DNA of 64,000 nt, taken from positions 17,286,628-17,350,627 of the forward strand of contig NC_091156.1 in assembly GCF_040958095.1 (NCBI RefSeq), written 5' to 3'. Below, one piece after another: positions 11,681-21,424 of the stretch (its first letter is position 1; every line of letters starts with the position of its first letter). The translations under genes were made by a program, and so were the position numbers. The stretch is from Procambarus clarkii (lineage: Eukaryota > Arthropoda > Malacostraca > Decapoda > Cambaridae). The notes beneath the pieces are model-generated. The model saw nothing but the letters and a program-made list of their open reading frames with translations. It was not told the DNA's origin and did no database searches.

Positions 11681-12015
11681 GGGACTCCTCCAAAAATGCA
11701 ACATGAGCTGAATGTTATGAAATACTTTTTCTGTTTTGGCCTCAGTTGCTCCAGGAGCTAATTACTGATACACACATGCCCCACACTCAATTTAAAAACT
11801 TACAAAACCTGAAAGTTTTTAAACTGTCAAATCACAAATTACTACATATGGAAGACTACTAAATCTTCCTCTGACACACAAAACTGACATTTGTGGATTG
11901 TAAAAATATCATTTGTATATTTTAAATTTGTACTTAAAAGTTACTGTACTTGCGAGATATTATTTGATCTAAAATTTTATGCACTAAAGACAAAGAAGAG
12001 ACTACTAAAGCTTAC

Positions 12016-12134
12016 CCTATAAGCTCCTATAAGCTCATCTGTAGAAAGACCATCGGGAAACTCCTCCAACAGCTTCTTTAATCGTTCAATGCACTCTTGG
12101 TCTAATTTTCGACGAATTCCATTAACTGGGGAGA
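12016..12134 (-). CDS. Gene 1 exon D: first half of third LOTUS domain
   Basis: 119 nt lie between a TTTGTTTGTAG acceptor and an AGG|GTAAGC donor. With the phase-1 carry it gives 40 codons: linker VSPVNGIRRKLD, then QECIERLKKLLEEFPDGLST and DELIGAYR, the opening helix and turn of a LOTUS domain. It ends in phase 0 exactly where exon E resumes the fold. The intron to exon E is about 2.0 kb and contains an R1 fragment in each orientation. Confidence 0.9.
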
Positions 12135-12494
12135 CTACAAACAAAATACAATTTTTTAGAACAATATGGATATTAAAGAAATTGAGAAATAAAAAGATGC
12201 CAATCAAATGTATAATATGTAAATAATACCTTTAATAAAGCTATTGTATAAATGAACTTATCATATATCAGCAGAAAGTATAATTAAGAAAATGGGATGT
12301 CCCTAGAAGTTTCCTGCGAGCCAAATAAATTTTTTTAAATATTAAAATCTAAAGTTTATCGTTATGCACAGTTAAATCAGAGATTATGAGACTAATAAAT
12401 AAAACAAACTTATTTATAAACAATTTCATTTATAACAAATACAGAGAAACAGATTACAATATGTGGATACAAAGTAGGTACAGTACAGTTATTG

Positions 12495-12566
12495 TATTGG
12501 CCCATATGAGGTGCCTCATATGGGCCAATAGGGCTTCTGCAGTTGCCTTCATTTTTATGTTCTTAT
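12495..12566 (+). mobile_element. LINE-D (CR1-type) 3' tail with perfect palindrome
   Basis: CCTCATATGGGCCAATAGGG, then CTTCTGCAGTTG and TTTTTATGTTCTTATG, match the tail at 61800-62035 in the opposite orientation. Its first 17 bp are mirrored just upstream: TATTGGCCCATATGAGG - TG - CCTCATATGGGCCAATA (12495-12530). Confidence 0.75.
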
Positions 12567-12874
12567 GATGTGACTTTTAGTATAACTTCAGAGCGCCACT
12601 GGGTGCTCCCCCAAAAAACTGTAGTTTCTAAATATCAATTAAAATGTTAATCAAACAATTAAAATATGTTAACTTACTTCTCATTTATTTTTTAGTATTA
12701 CCCCATTAAACTTACAAATAAAAATCCTGATAATCTTTACATTATGCTTGAACCGTATTAATGGCTTCATATAATGTGCATTTCATACCCATGAATTCTC
12801 CCCTGTATCATGTATTAAATCTATGTACATTTTTATAATTATCATTACTAAAAATTTCCAATGATATTCCTTAC

Positions 12875-13037
12875 CTTCTTTACTCTCAGAATCCATAAAA
12901 ACCTTGTAATTAGAATCACACACAAAGTGTTTGTCTCCTTGCCGGATTACACGGAAAATTTCAGCAAAACTTGATAGAAGGTCTGGGATCGAATTAAACC
13001 CCAACTCATTCAAATTCAACTTCCTACCAGCTTTAAT
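12875..13037 (-). CDS. Gene 1 exon C: second half of second LOTUS domain
   Basis: The acceptor TTCTTTGCAG and the donor AAG|GTAAGG frame 163 nt. In phase 0 it reads IKAGRKLNLNELGFNSIPDL, then LLSSFAEIFRVIRQGDKHFV and DSNYKVFMDSESKE. The 'L-x-x-L-G-F-x-S-I-x-D-L-L' helix and the following 'I-F-R-V-I-R' strand are the C-terminal half of a LOTUS domain and continue directly from exon B. It ends in phase 1 and joins exon D across a 740-bp intron. Confidence 0.9.
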
Positions 13038-13366
13038 CTGCAAAGAATAAGAACCAACATATGACACTGTTGTAATGAGCTGTTGCTCACTAGTCAAAAT
13101 TAAAGCAAATGATTGAATTTAACAAGTGTCTGAATTATTGCTTTTATCTGTTAAACAATTTAATAATTAACATACAACTTTTAATTAAGAGACCTGGTGG
13201 GGGGAGATATAATTACCTAATTGTAATTACCTACTAATAACAGAGCACATAGCTGCTCTGTTATGTTGGTATGTGCATATTGCACTCTTGTAGTTTATGT
13301 CACTTTTTTACCATTCTCTATGCAAGTGCTATTTAAAATGTTTTAATGACATGAATTTCTACAATT

Positions 13367-13394
13367 TAATAATAATAATAATAATAATTATAAC
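13367..13394. repeat. (AAT)n microsatellite and SINE tail
   Basis: A short AAT run that is the 3' tail of the inverted S2 SINE beginning at 13395. Confidence 0.85.
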
Positions 13395-13621
13395 AATAAC
13401 AACAATAGTAATAAACAGAGAAATCACATTATTGTGATATATCAACGAACAAATCCACAGGAGCAGTGACGAGGGTTCGAACCTAAGCGCTGGGTGTTCC
13501 CAAGAATGCTCTAGTCAACTGCAATTCTTTTGACCACGTCATGGCGCAGTCGACTAGTGTGCGTCTGGGAATACGCAGCGCATAGGTTCAAACCCTCATT
13601 ATGGCTCGTGTGGATTTGTTC
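13395..13621. mobile_element. S2 tRNA-like SINE, foldback (inverted dimer) copy
   Basis: The minus-strand unit carries GGTTCGAACCC (B-box-like) and CTCCTGTGGATTTGTTCGTT, then CACAATAATGTGATTTCTCT and an (ATT)n tail. A second unit in plus orientation follows at once: CATGGCGCAGTCGACTAGTG (A-box-like), GGTTCAAACCC, then CTCGTGTGGATTTGTTCA. The whole is an inverted repeat with arms of about 70-85 bp. It is not a tRNA gene, since no cloverleaf fits. Confidence 0.75.
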
Positions 13622-13634
13622 AATAATAGTAATA

Positions 13635-13760
13635 ACAATACACAGAGAAATCACAGTAACAGGATATGAATCAATGAGAAAATCCGCAAGATGATGAGGA
13701 TTCGAACCTATGCACTGGGTATTCCCAGGCACATGCTATCACAGCCTCACTTAGCCAGTA
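13635..13760 (-). mobile_element. S2 SINE, single unit
   Basis: CACAGAGAAATCACAGTAAC, then GAAAATCCGCAAGATGATGA and GGATTCGAACC, give the tail, body and B box of S2 in minus orientation, directly after the foldback copy. Confidence 0.7.
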
Positions 13761-14509
13761 ACCGGGATCTTCACTTCTTACACAGTATATGGGGGGCCTT
13801 AGTGCCTCTTCTTAGTAGATCCCACCCAGAGTCATTGGTAAGCTATCAAGAACTGGCAATAATAATTATTCGTGAAAGGAAAAAGGGGTAAACAATACAA
13901 AACTGTACCTTCACCAAGTGTACTTCTTAAATATATATATCTACATATGTACATAACATCACTGAAGTGTCACTTTCACACAAGGACACTAATACAATAA
14001 ATTCTGCAATCATCTTTTCCCTGCAAGTCCATTTGATCTTCTGTTATACATCACTCAAGTTCTATGGTCCTCACACCAGCGAGTTCACCTTATTTGGTAT
14101 AACATAGGCCAGTTCTACACAGTATCGTCACGGTGTCCAAAACACCACTTCTACTCTCCAGCAACACGCTGGCCGAACTCCATACAGGCTTACAACAAGC
14201 CTTAACAGACAGCCAGAACTACTTCCATCTCTTAACTCAATCTGGCCATCCCAGGGTACATCAGTCCACTCAACAATACTTTGCTAAGTATCTCCAGACA
14301 ACTCACTGTCTACACCAACTCAGCCACTTGTTCCTGCTGGAACACATCTTGAGTTCATGACTGCCCTGGGTGAACTGATTCCTGTTGGCCAAGATACTCT
14401 CTACATTACTTTTGTGGACAAATATGTGAATAGTAAGACAAACTACATTGGGATCAAATACGATTACAAACTTCCACCGGGTAATAGAAAATGTGGGTCG
14501 GGGGGAGGG

Positions 14510-14690
14510 GGTGCGCTCAACAGATGGCACTGTCATTGTCACACCTTCCTCAACAGATGGCACTGTCATTGTCACAACTTCCTCAACAGATGGCATTGTC
14601 ATAACTCCCTCAACAGATGGCATTGTCATTGTCATACCACCTTCAACAGATGGGATTGTCAATGTCACACCTCCGCTCAACAGATGGCGT
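14510..14690. repeat. Minisatellite of about 30 bp, about 6 units
   Basis: Repeats CTCAACAGATGGCACTGTCA, then TTGTCACACCTTC, with small length changes. Both strands give pseudo-repetitive peptides (STDGTVIVT / VPSVEE). There is no splice or start context to suggest expression. Confidence 0.85.
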
Positions 14691-14699
14691 TGATATCGT

Positions 14700-15080
14700 C
14701 ATACTCGCTCTTAACGACTAGGCCACAACATGATCAAAAGAATTGCAACCTGGGGTTCTGCTGATATCGTGGGCCATGACTAGGCCATGTCATGATCAAG
14801 TAATTTGCAACGTGCATCAGGCAATACCAAGAGCATATGTTCGAATCCTTGTCACTGCTCTTGTGGATTTTCTCAGTAATAATAACAATAATACAGAAAA
14901 AACACACTAACGCGAAGTATCAATGAGAAAATCCACAGGAGCCATGAAAAGGATTTGAACCTTTGCACTGGGTATTCCTAGGCACACTCCCCAGACAAGT
15001 AGGCCACGACATTTTAAAAGGATTGCAAGCTGGGGTTCTAGGGTTCTACTGAACACACGAGGGTTCCCAAGGCTTCCACA
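14700..15080. mobile_element. S2 SINE pieces in opposite orientations, tail to tail
   Basis: Plus-strand unit 14780-14885 (TGTTCGAATCCTTGTCACTG, then CTCTTGTGGATTTTCTCA) meets minus-strand unit 14886-15080 (AATGAGAAAATCCACAGGAG, then GGATTTGAACC) through their AATAATAAC tails. Confidence 0.65.
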
Positions 15081-15114
15081 TGACAGTCAGAGTGCATGGG
15101 GGATTTGTGTGAAG

Positions 15115-15430
15115 CCCTGGTTAGAAGGAGCAGGAGAAGGGACAGGAGGATGAGCATGAGCAGGGGCAGCAGCATCAGGGGCAGCAGCAGCAGGAGGAGC
15201 ATCAGGGGCAGCAGAAGGAGCAGGAGCATCAGGATCAGCAGCATCAGGAACAGCATCAGAAGCAGGAGCAGCAGGAGCTGCAGGAGCAGCAAGAGCAGCA
15301 GGAGCAGCAGCAGCAACAGAAACAGGAGCAGAAACAGGAGCAGCAGCAGAAACAGGAGCAGCAGCAGCAACAGGAGCAGCAGCAGCAAAAGGAGCAGGAG
15401 CAGGAGCAGCAGCAAGCAAGCAAGCAAGCA
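15115..15430. repeat. GCA/GGAGCA-rich low-complexity tract
   Basis: About 315 bp built from GCAGCAG, GGAGCA and AACA words, open in five frames (poly-Ser/Arg, poly-Leu, poly-Ala, poly-Cys). No donor, acceptor or start context supports a gene. Confidence 0.9.
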
Positions 15431-15479
15431 AAGCAGGAAAACAAGCAAATTATTATAAGTATATTACCTATGTCCTCAT

Positions 15480-16232
15480 GCTTTCAATTAAAACGTCAGC
15501 CTGACATTATATCCATAAGTCAATCACTTAAAACCAATGCTGGGAACATTAATGAAATTCCATCTATGATATATAAGAGTGCTGCCCCTGCTGTTGCACT
15601 ACCCATAGTTCTGCTATTCAACATATCTCTTGAGTCATACTTTTCCTGATCTCCTTAAAAAAGCAAGAGTGATGCCAGTTCATAAAAGAGGTGAGACAGC
15701 TGACAAACAATTACAAACCAATATTAAATCTACCAATCCTTTCAAAAATATTTGAACAAATTATTTACAGCACTATTCCTACTTTATAAAACTCGACATA
15801 CCAAGTCCCTGCCAGATTGGCTTCTGTTCAAAAGAGTACCAATGATGCAATTATTAGTCTGCTTGACAATCTACAGAGCCCTTGACAAAAATGAGTTGCC
15901 AATTGGCCTCTTCACTGACCTGCAAAAGGCTTTTGATACTGTAAACCATATATACCTTTTACTTAAACTTCACCACTATGGTATTCAAGGCCTTGCTCTG
16001 GACTACAGTTTTTTCTTTCTTATCTCAGTGACAGATACCAATATGTAGTCATCAATAGCATAACCTTCCCCACTTTACCATTGATAGTAGGAGTGCCAAA
16101 GAACAGCATCTTGGGACCTCGCCTATTACTTGTATACATCAATGATTTGTTAAATGTTTCTAGCATTCTTAAACCTATACTATTTGCTGATGATCCTACC
16201 TTTGTCTATTCTGACCCCAACCCCCCACACAC
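15480..16232 (+). mobile_element. LINE-J reverse transcriptase fragment 1
   Basis: Reads YRALDKNELPIGLFTDLQKA and FDTVNHIYLLLKLHHYGIQG (RT motif with catalytic D), then LFADDPTF-like codons near 16180. Several frameshifts and stops break it. It is followed in tandem by a second copy of the same segment. Confidence 0.75.
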
Positions 16233-17490
16233 TAAATAAGCACTAATGATGCACTTATTAGTATGATTAACTTGATACATGCAGCTCTTGATAAAAATCA
16301 GTTCCCTGTTGGGTTATTTGTTGACCAACGTAAGGCTTTTGACACTGTCAACCACCAAAACCTCCTCCTTAAATTACATCATTATGGAGTCAGAGGTCAC
16401 TCCCTCCAATATCTTCAGTCTTACCTTACTGACAGGTTCCAGTATGTTTGTGAATAATTCCATTTCTCCCACCCTACCCATCAACACTGGTGTTCCTCAG
16501 GGCAGCATACTTGGCCCTACCCTCTTTCTCATATACATTATGACCTTCCACATGCCTCTCAACACCTCAAACCAATTCTATTTGCTAATGACACAACCTT
16601 CATTTTCTCCAGTCCTGGCCCTCTTTCTCTAAATATCAGTGAATACTGAACTAAATAAAGTCCATCTTTGGCTAACTGCTAACAAACTCACCCTTAACAT
16701 TGACAAAACTTAATATATTTTGTTTGGTAATAAATCCTCAAATCAAATTAATCTAAGAATAAACAATATTTAAATTAGTAATAAAGTAGCCCTCGGTACC
16801 CTTACTCAAATCTCTGAATATGTTAGATATTAGGTCACTGCACATCCTCTCATGTGTACTCTATATATTTAACACTCTGAATTGTTATGTCAATCCTGAC
16901 CTTAAAAGCTTCTTAGAAGGTTGTAACAGACCCCATGGGCACCACCCCAGAAACAAATACCTTTTTAATATTCCAAGAGTACGACTTAATCAAACTAGAA
17001 ATGCTCTACAAATCAAGGGACCCAGAATGTGTAATGACCTTCCCAATCATGTTAAAGACTGTACCTCTCTCAACCAGTTTAAGATCAAAACAAAGTACTA
17101 CCTAATTAAAACTCCATGTAACCTACCTTACCCCTAAATGTCAACCCATGTCTTGTTACTTTAAACAATGTCTTACTATTTTAAACAATGTCTTACTATT
17201 TTTAAACAATGCTATTTATTGACCAAATTGTATATTTGCTATTTTCTGCCATGTTCCCCCCCTTTTTTACTTTTTATTTTTTCAACACTATGTATACTTA
17301 ATGTCAATTAGTATTAAGTTTTAGTCCAAGTGTTCCCCCCCCCCCACACCTTGCCCAAAAAGCTACGCGTACTAGTGGCTTTAGGTATTGTATGTACTGT
17401 ACTAGCTTTTTCTTTCAATCCAACATTATGTTTGTAACTCATCCGAAATGTATGTACCTGTCCTAAATAAAGAATCTGAATCTGAAGTAG
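16233..17490 (+). mobile_element. LINE-J fragment 2 with 3' UTR
   Basis: Begins again at LIHAALDKNQFPVGLFVDQR, then KAFDTVNHQNLLLKLHHYGV, INTGVPQGSILGPTLFLIYI, and C-terminal GCNRPHGHHPRNKYLFNIPR. The 3' UTR ends with AAAGCTACGCGTACTAGTGG and CTAAATAAAGAATCTGAATC. An internal deletion removes the region between RT and the C-terminus. Confidence 0.82.
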
Positions 17491-17574
17491 ATGGCAAATT
17501 CTTTAGTGTTCTCATCGATAACAAGCTGAATTTCCAGGGACACATTCTAAATATATAAAAAAAACAGTGTTGAA

Positions 17575-20500
17575 TGTAATGAAACGCCATTTTCTGGGTG
17601 AGACCCGGAGGCTCCCTAGCAACCCTCCCTTCCCCTGGTCAGAGGTTGCAATCCCCAACACACATCCCCAGTATCAAAACTGCAGCAAAATGTCTTCCTC
17701 ATAACATCCTGACACAGTGTAACATTTACCTCTACCACATAGTGAACATGGCGAAGGTGGGGCCCCTTGATTGACTCAAGCATGAGTTGGACATGCATAT
17801 GAGTGGGACCAGATGAGTATAATAGGAGCTGCCTCGTATGGGCCAATAGGCCTTCACCTTTGGTGCTATGTTCTGACATTCGTATCCAAAAACCACGAAC
17901 CAGCGCCTGGATGAAAAAGACGCCAAACCACATAAACTCACCTGCAGAACGTAGGCACGAACGTGTCACGACACAACGTAGCCGAGAAGATACCGGGAGC
18001 ACCGCCAGAGGAAGAAGGCCAGAGCCGCACCTGCAGGAGAAGAGTAGGGTAGAGGCGAATTAGGCGCCCCAAACACATACGAAGGGAGCCAGCGTCCTCC
18101 CCATAGTGGCAACCCAGAACACCCCCAGCATCTATGGGGCACAGACTGGAGAGACGAGAGGAGTGAAAGAGGCGAAGCACTCGAGAGAAAAAGGACGCGG
18201 AAAACCAGCACCTGTGTACACCGTCCAGAACAAAAACTTCCACAGCATATGCGCAGGACGCATGACGTCCGAAGCGCATAACCCCGCCCAGCAGGGAGGG
18301 TGCCAACAAAGAGTATTGCAAAACATGAGCAGTGCCTAGACAGAGCACAAGGAGAAGATATAAGACAAAAAAATGAGACAGTATCAAAAACCAAGAAGAA
18401 GCACGGAAGAGGACCAACGAGTTCAAAAAAGGACTGGAGGTAAGCCTCACTGGAAGACGACAGACGTTCCAACAATGCGGAAAGTAGCAAAGACCCTTCC
18501 GAACCCCCGAGATCTCACAGAAGCAAACAAAATCACGAAGGCTCATAAAGGCACAGTTGCATCCGAGACCAAAAGTCATGCAGAACCCCGATAATAGGGG
18601 AACATGACCCCGACATGGGGGAAAAGTCCTGTCTCGGAAAAAAAACCACCTATAGGACGGAACCGAAGGGACAAGAATCCGAACCCGGGGAGGGGCCGAT
18701 ACCCAACAACTCGTTCGCAGAGGGGGAAAGGAAAACCCCACTCCCCGTAACCACAAGCCCCGCTTAGAGGGTAGAAAACCCCAGCAGGGTCCAACAGGGC
18801 CCGAGGCCCCCGAGGCAGCCTCTCCCCAACCCCGGGAACCCACACAGCAGGCCCCGGGGCCGAGCCGTCCCCCAAAGCCCCAGCCTCACAAGAAAAAGCT
18901 GGGGCAACCGGAAAATTACTAAGGAAGGGAGCCCACTGGCAGACTCATACAACACGACTGGAGGAACAGGCTCGAATGCCTCCGCCGCCACTCCGGAAGG
19001 GAAAACTCCCGAGACCGCCCGAGTCTCAAGACCATCGAATCCCCGCCCTGACCCCGAACCCACAGATGGAAAGGATCCGGATGCAGAGAGGAAAGGGGGG
19101 GGGAGACCACACGAAATCACAACAGGGGAAAGACAAGGGGGGGCGTGGAAGGAAACAAAACCGAAGCAAACAACACCCCCAAGCCCCTTCACAACAACCA
19201 AACCGGGGCAGCCTCGGGGCTTCTGGGGAGCAAACAACCTAGCGCGTTGCAACCACCTGAACCCAATGTGCAATGCCCGTGCTCCCTGCACCCACATAGT
19301 CAGCATAAGACCGAGTAACCGAGTCACAAACAAGCAACGAAACTCTCAGGACTCCAGGTCAACCCCACAGGCAGCAGACGGAGGCAAAAACAATGAGTCA
19401 CCCTGAGACAAGGGGACAGAGCGACCCTCGAACTTGCACAAAACGAGGGGGATGGGGGACTCGGGTTACATCCATCGAACCCACGCACCCCCATGGTGAT
19501 TCCCAGGGTCCTGAGATGGAACTCACGCTCAGGGAAGCCCAGGCAGGTTACTGCTAACCAACGCCCAAGTCTACCAAACTACCTTCCAAGTGTACAGTAC
19601 ACGTACACAATTGAGAGTGTACAGTACACTCATGGGGACCAAGCAGGAGGAACCACTGGAAACAGAAGAGTACTCAATACACGGGGCAAGAACCAAGGCA
19701 GACCACCCACCCCCCACCAGGAAGGCAAACAAACAGAAAAAGAAAACCCGCAAGAGGACAGCGTACCCAGGTGGAACAGAGCTGGCCGCTATGATTGGTG
19801 AAAAAAGTTGCGCAGTACCCTGTGCCCTTACCAGTGCAAACTGCCCTTACCCTATGGCAAACAAGGGAGACAGAACACCCAAGCACACAAAGGGCGGCCG
19901 AAAACCAAGCAGTAAATGGCCTAGCAGAGGCAGAACCCAAGGAACTTGTGGAAGATAGCCCCAAGCCCCAAGGGCAGTACTTACTGGGCACCTAGCGAAG
20001 GAAACCCTAGGCGCATGCAGCCCGAGTACTGAAGAATCCCTCCCGACTCACGCACTACTCAGAAGACAGTCACCACACACAAGGTACAGTGCTAAAACAA
20101 CCACTGGAGCCAGATCATATGACCGTTGCCTATAGCATCAGCCTCAGAACTGAGAAGTGGATTGCCGGCGTGGGGGTCTGGGGCTCCACTTTACCCCTAC
20201 CAGGGAGGGGGGGGGGGAGCTGCGCAGACAGCGACGCGGCAACGTGTGATGTCATACTCGTTTGCCCGTTTCTGTTTGGGAAGTTCTATCCACTAGTTCG
20301 GTTTTTTGTCGCAATTTTCACCAGAATAAGGGTTTGTTTTGGGACTCTTACCTTTTTGGGTGTCTAACTGGGTTGATGGCAGACATAGAATACTTCCAAC
20401 CACACGTGGGTTTCTATAGGCCATTGCTCCTCGTGCCTCTTGTGTAGGGGGGCTGGGTTTTGGCTCGTGGTCCTCGGTAGGCCCACAGAACTCGATACAT

Positions 20501-20575
20501 ATGACTGATGCCAAAGTCTCACATTAGCATATCAGCCTGGAAAGCTCCAGGGCTCTCCCCCAGAAAAGTTTCTAA
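17575..20575 (-). mobile_element. R1 repeat copy 2, about 3 kb, moderately GC-rich
   Basis: The longest copy of R1 here. Minus-strand frames include CKFEGRSVPLSQGDS (near 19400), then VQGARALHIGFRWLQRARLF (19200) and a proline/glycine-rich segment with LCERVVGYRPLPGFGF (18700). All are interrupted, and the 301-codon frame 17938-18843 shows no domain. GC content is higher than in neighbouring DNA. A LINE-D tail (17800-17880, CTGCCTCGTATGGGCCAATA) is embedded. Right-end blocks match R1 copy 1 at 1860-2190. Confidence 0.6.
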
Positions 20576-21377
20576 AACTGTTGGCATTCTTTCTAAGATC
20601 AGATATTATGTACCTCACCTTGCCCTGGTGACGCTCTATTACTCTCATCTATCCTTACCTCAATTATGGTATTTGTGCTTGGGGTTCTACTACACAAAAT
20701 CATTTATGTCTTCTAATTACTCAACACAAAGCTGCTATTAGAACAATATCTAACTCTGGCCCCAGACAACACTTGGTCCCCTTACTCAATTCTTTGAATA
20801 TGTTAGATATTAAGTCACTGCACATCCTCTCATGTGTACTCTATATATTTAAAATTCTGAACTACAATGTCAATCCTGACCTTAAAAGTTTCCAAGAAGG
20901 TTGTAACAGAACCCATGGACACCACACCAGAAACAAATACCTATTTGATATTCCAAGAGTGCGACTTAACCAAACTAGAAATGCTCTACAACTCAAGGGA
21001 CCCAGAATGTGGAATTACCTCCCTAATCATGTCAAAGGCTGTACCTCTCTCAACCAGTTTCAGAGTAGAACTAAGTACTACCTAATTAACTCCATGTAAC
21101 CTACCTTACCCCCTAAATGTCAACCCATGTCTTGCTATTCTAAACAATATGCTGTTTGTTGACCAACTTGTACAATTGCTGCTTTTTGCAAACCAGTTCC
21201 TCCCTTTTTTTTTTCTTTTTTTAGTCCTTTTTTTTCAACACAATTTATGCTTTACTCCCAATTACTATTAAGTTTTAGTTTAAGTGTTTTTCCTTCACAC
21301 CTTGCCCGAAACGCTATGCATATTAGTGGCTTTAGGTATTGTATGAACTAGCTCTATCTATAATCCAACAGTATGTT
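20545..21377 (+). mobile_element. LINE-J C-terminal end and 3' UTR
   Basis: ILSKIRYYVPHLALVTLYYS, then LNMLDIKSLHILSCVLYIFK and GCNRTHGHHTRNKYLFDIPR, close to the copies at 43290 and 53170. The 3' UTR stops at GTATGTTTGTAATTACC, where LINE-A's tail begins in the opposite orientation. Confidence 0.85.
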
Positions 21378-21424
21378 TGTAATTACCTAAGTGTAATTAC
21401 CTAAGTGTAGTTACAGGATGAGAG

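Noticed and set aside
15038..15448. Poly-leucine, poly-alanine and poly-cysteine reading frames
   Set aside because: All are alternative readings of one GCA-rich low-complexity tract; five frames are open at once.
17938..18843. 301-codon minus-strand frame as a host gene
   Set aside because: Lies inside R1, overlaps other frames, has no recognisable domain, and is not matched by an open frame in R1 copy 1.
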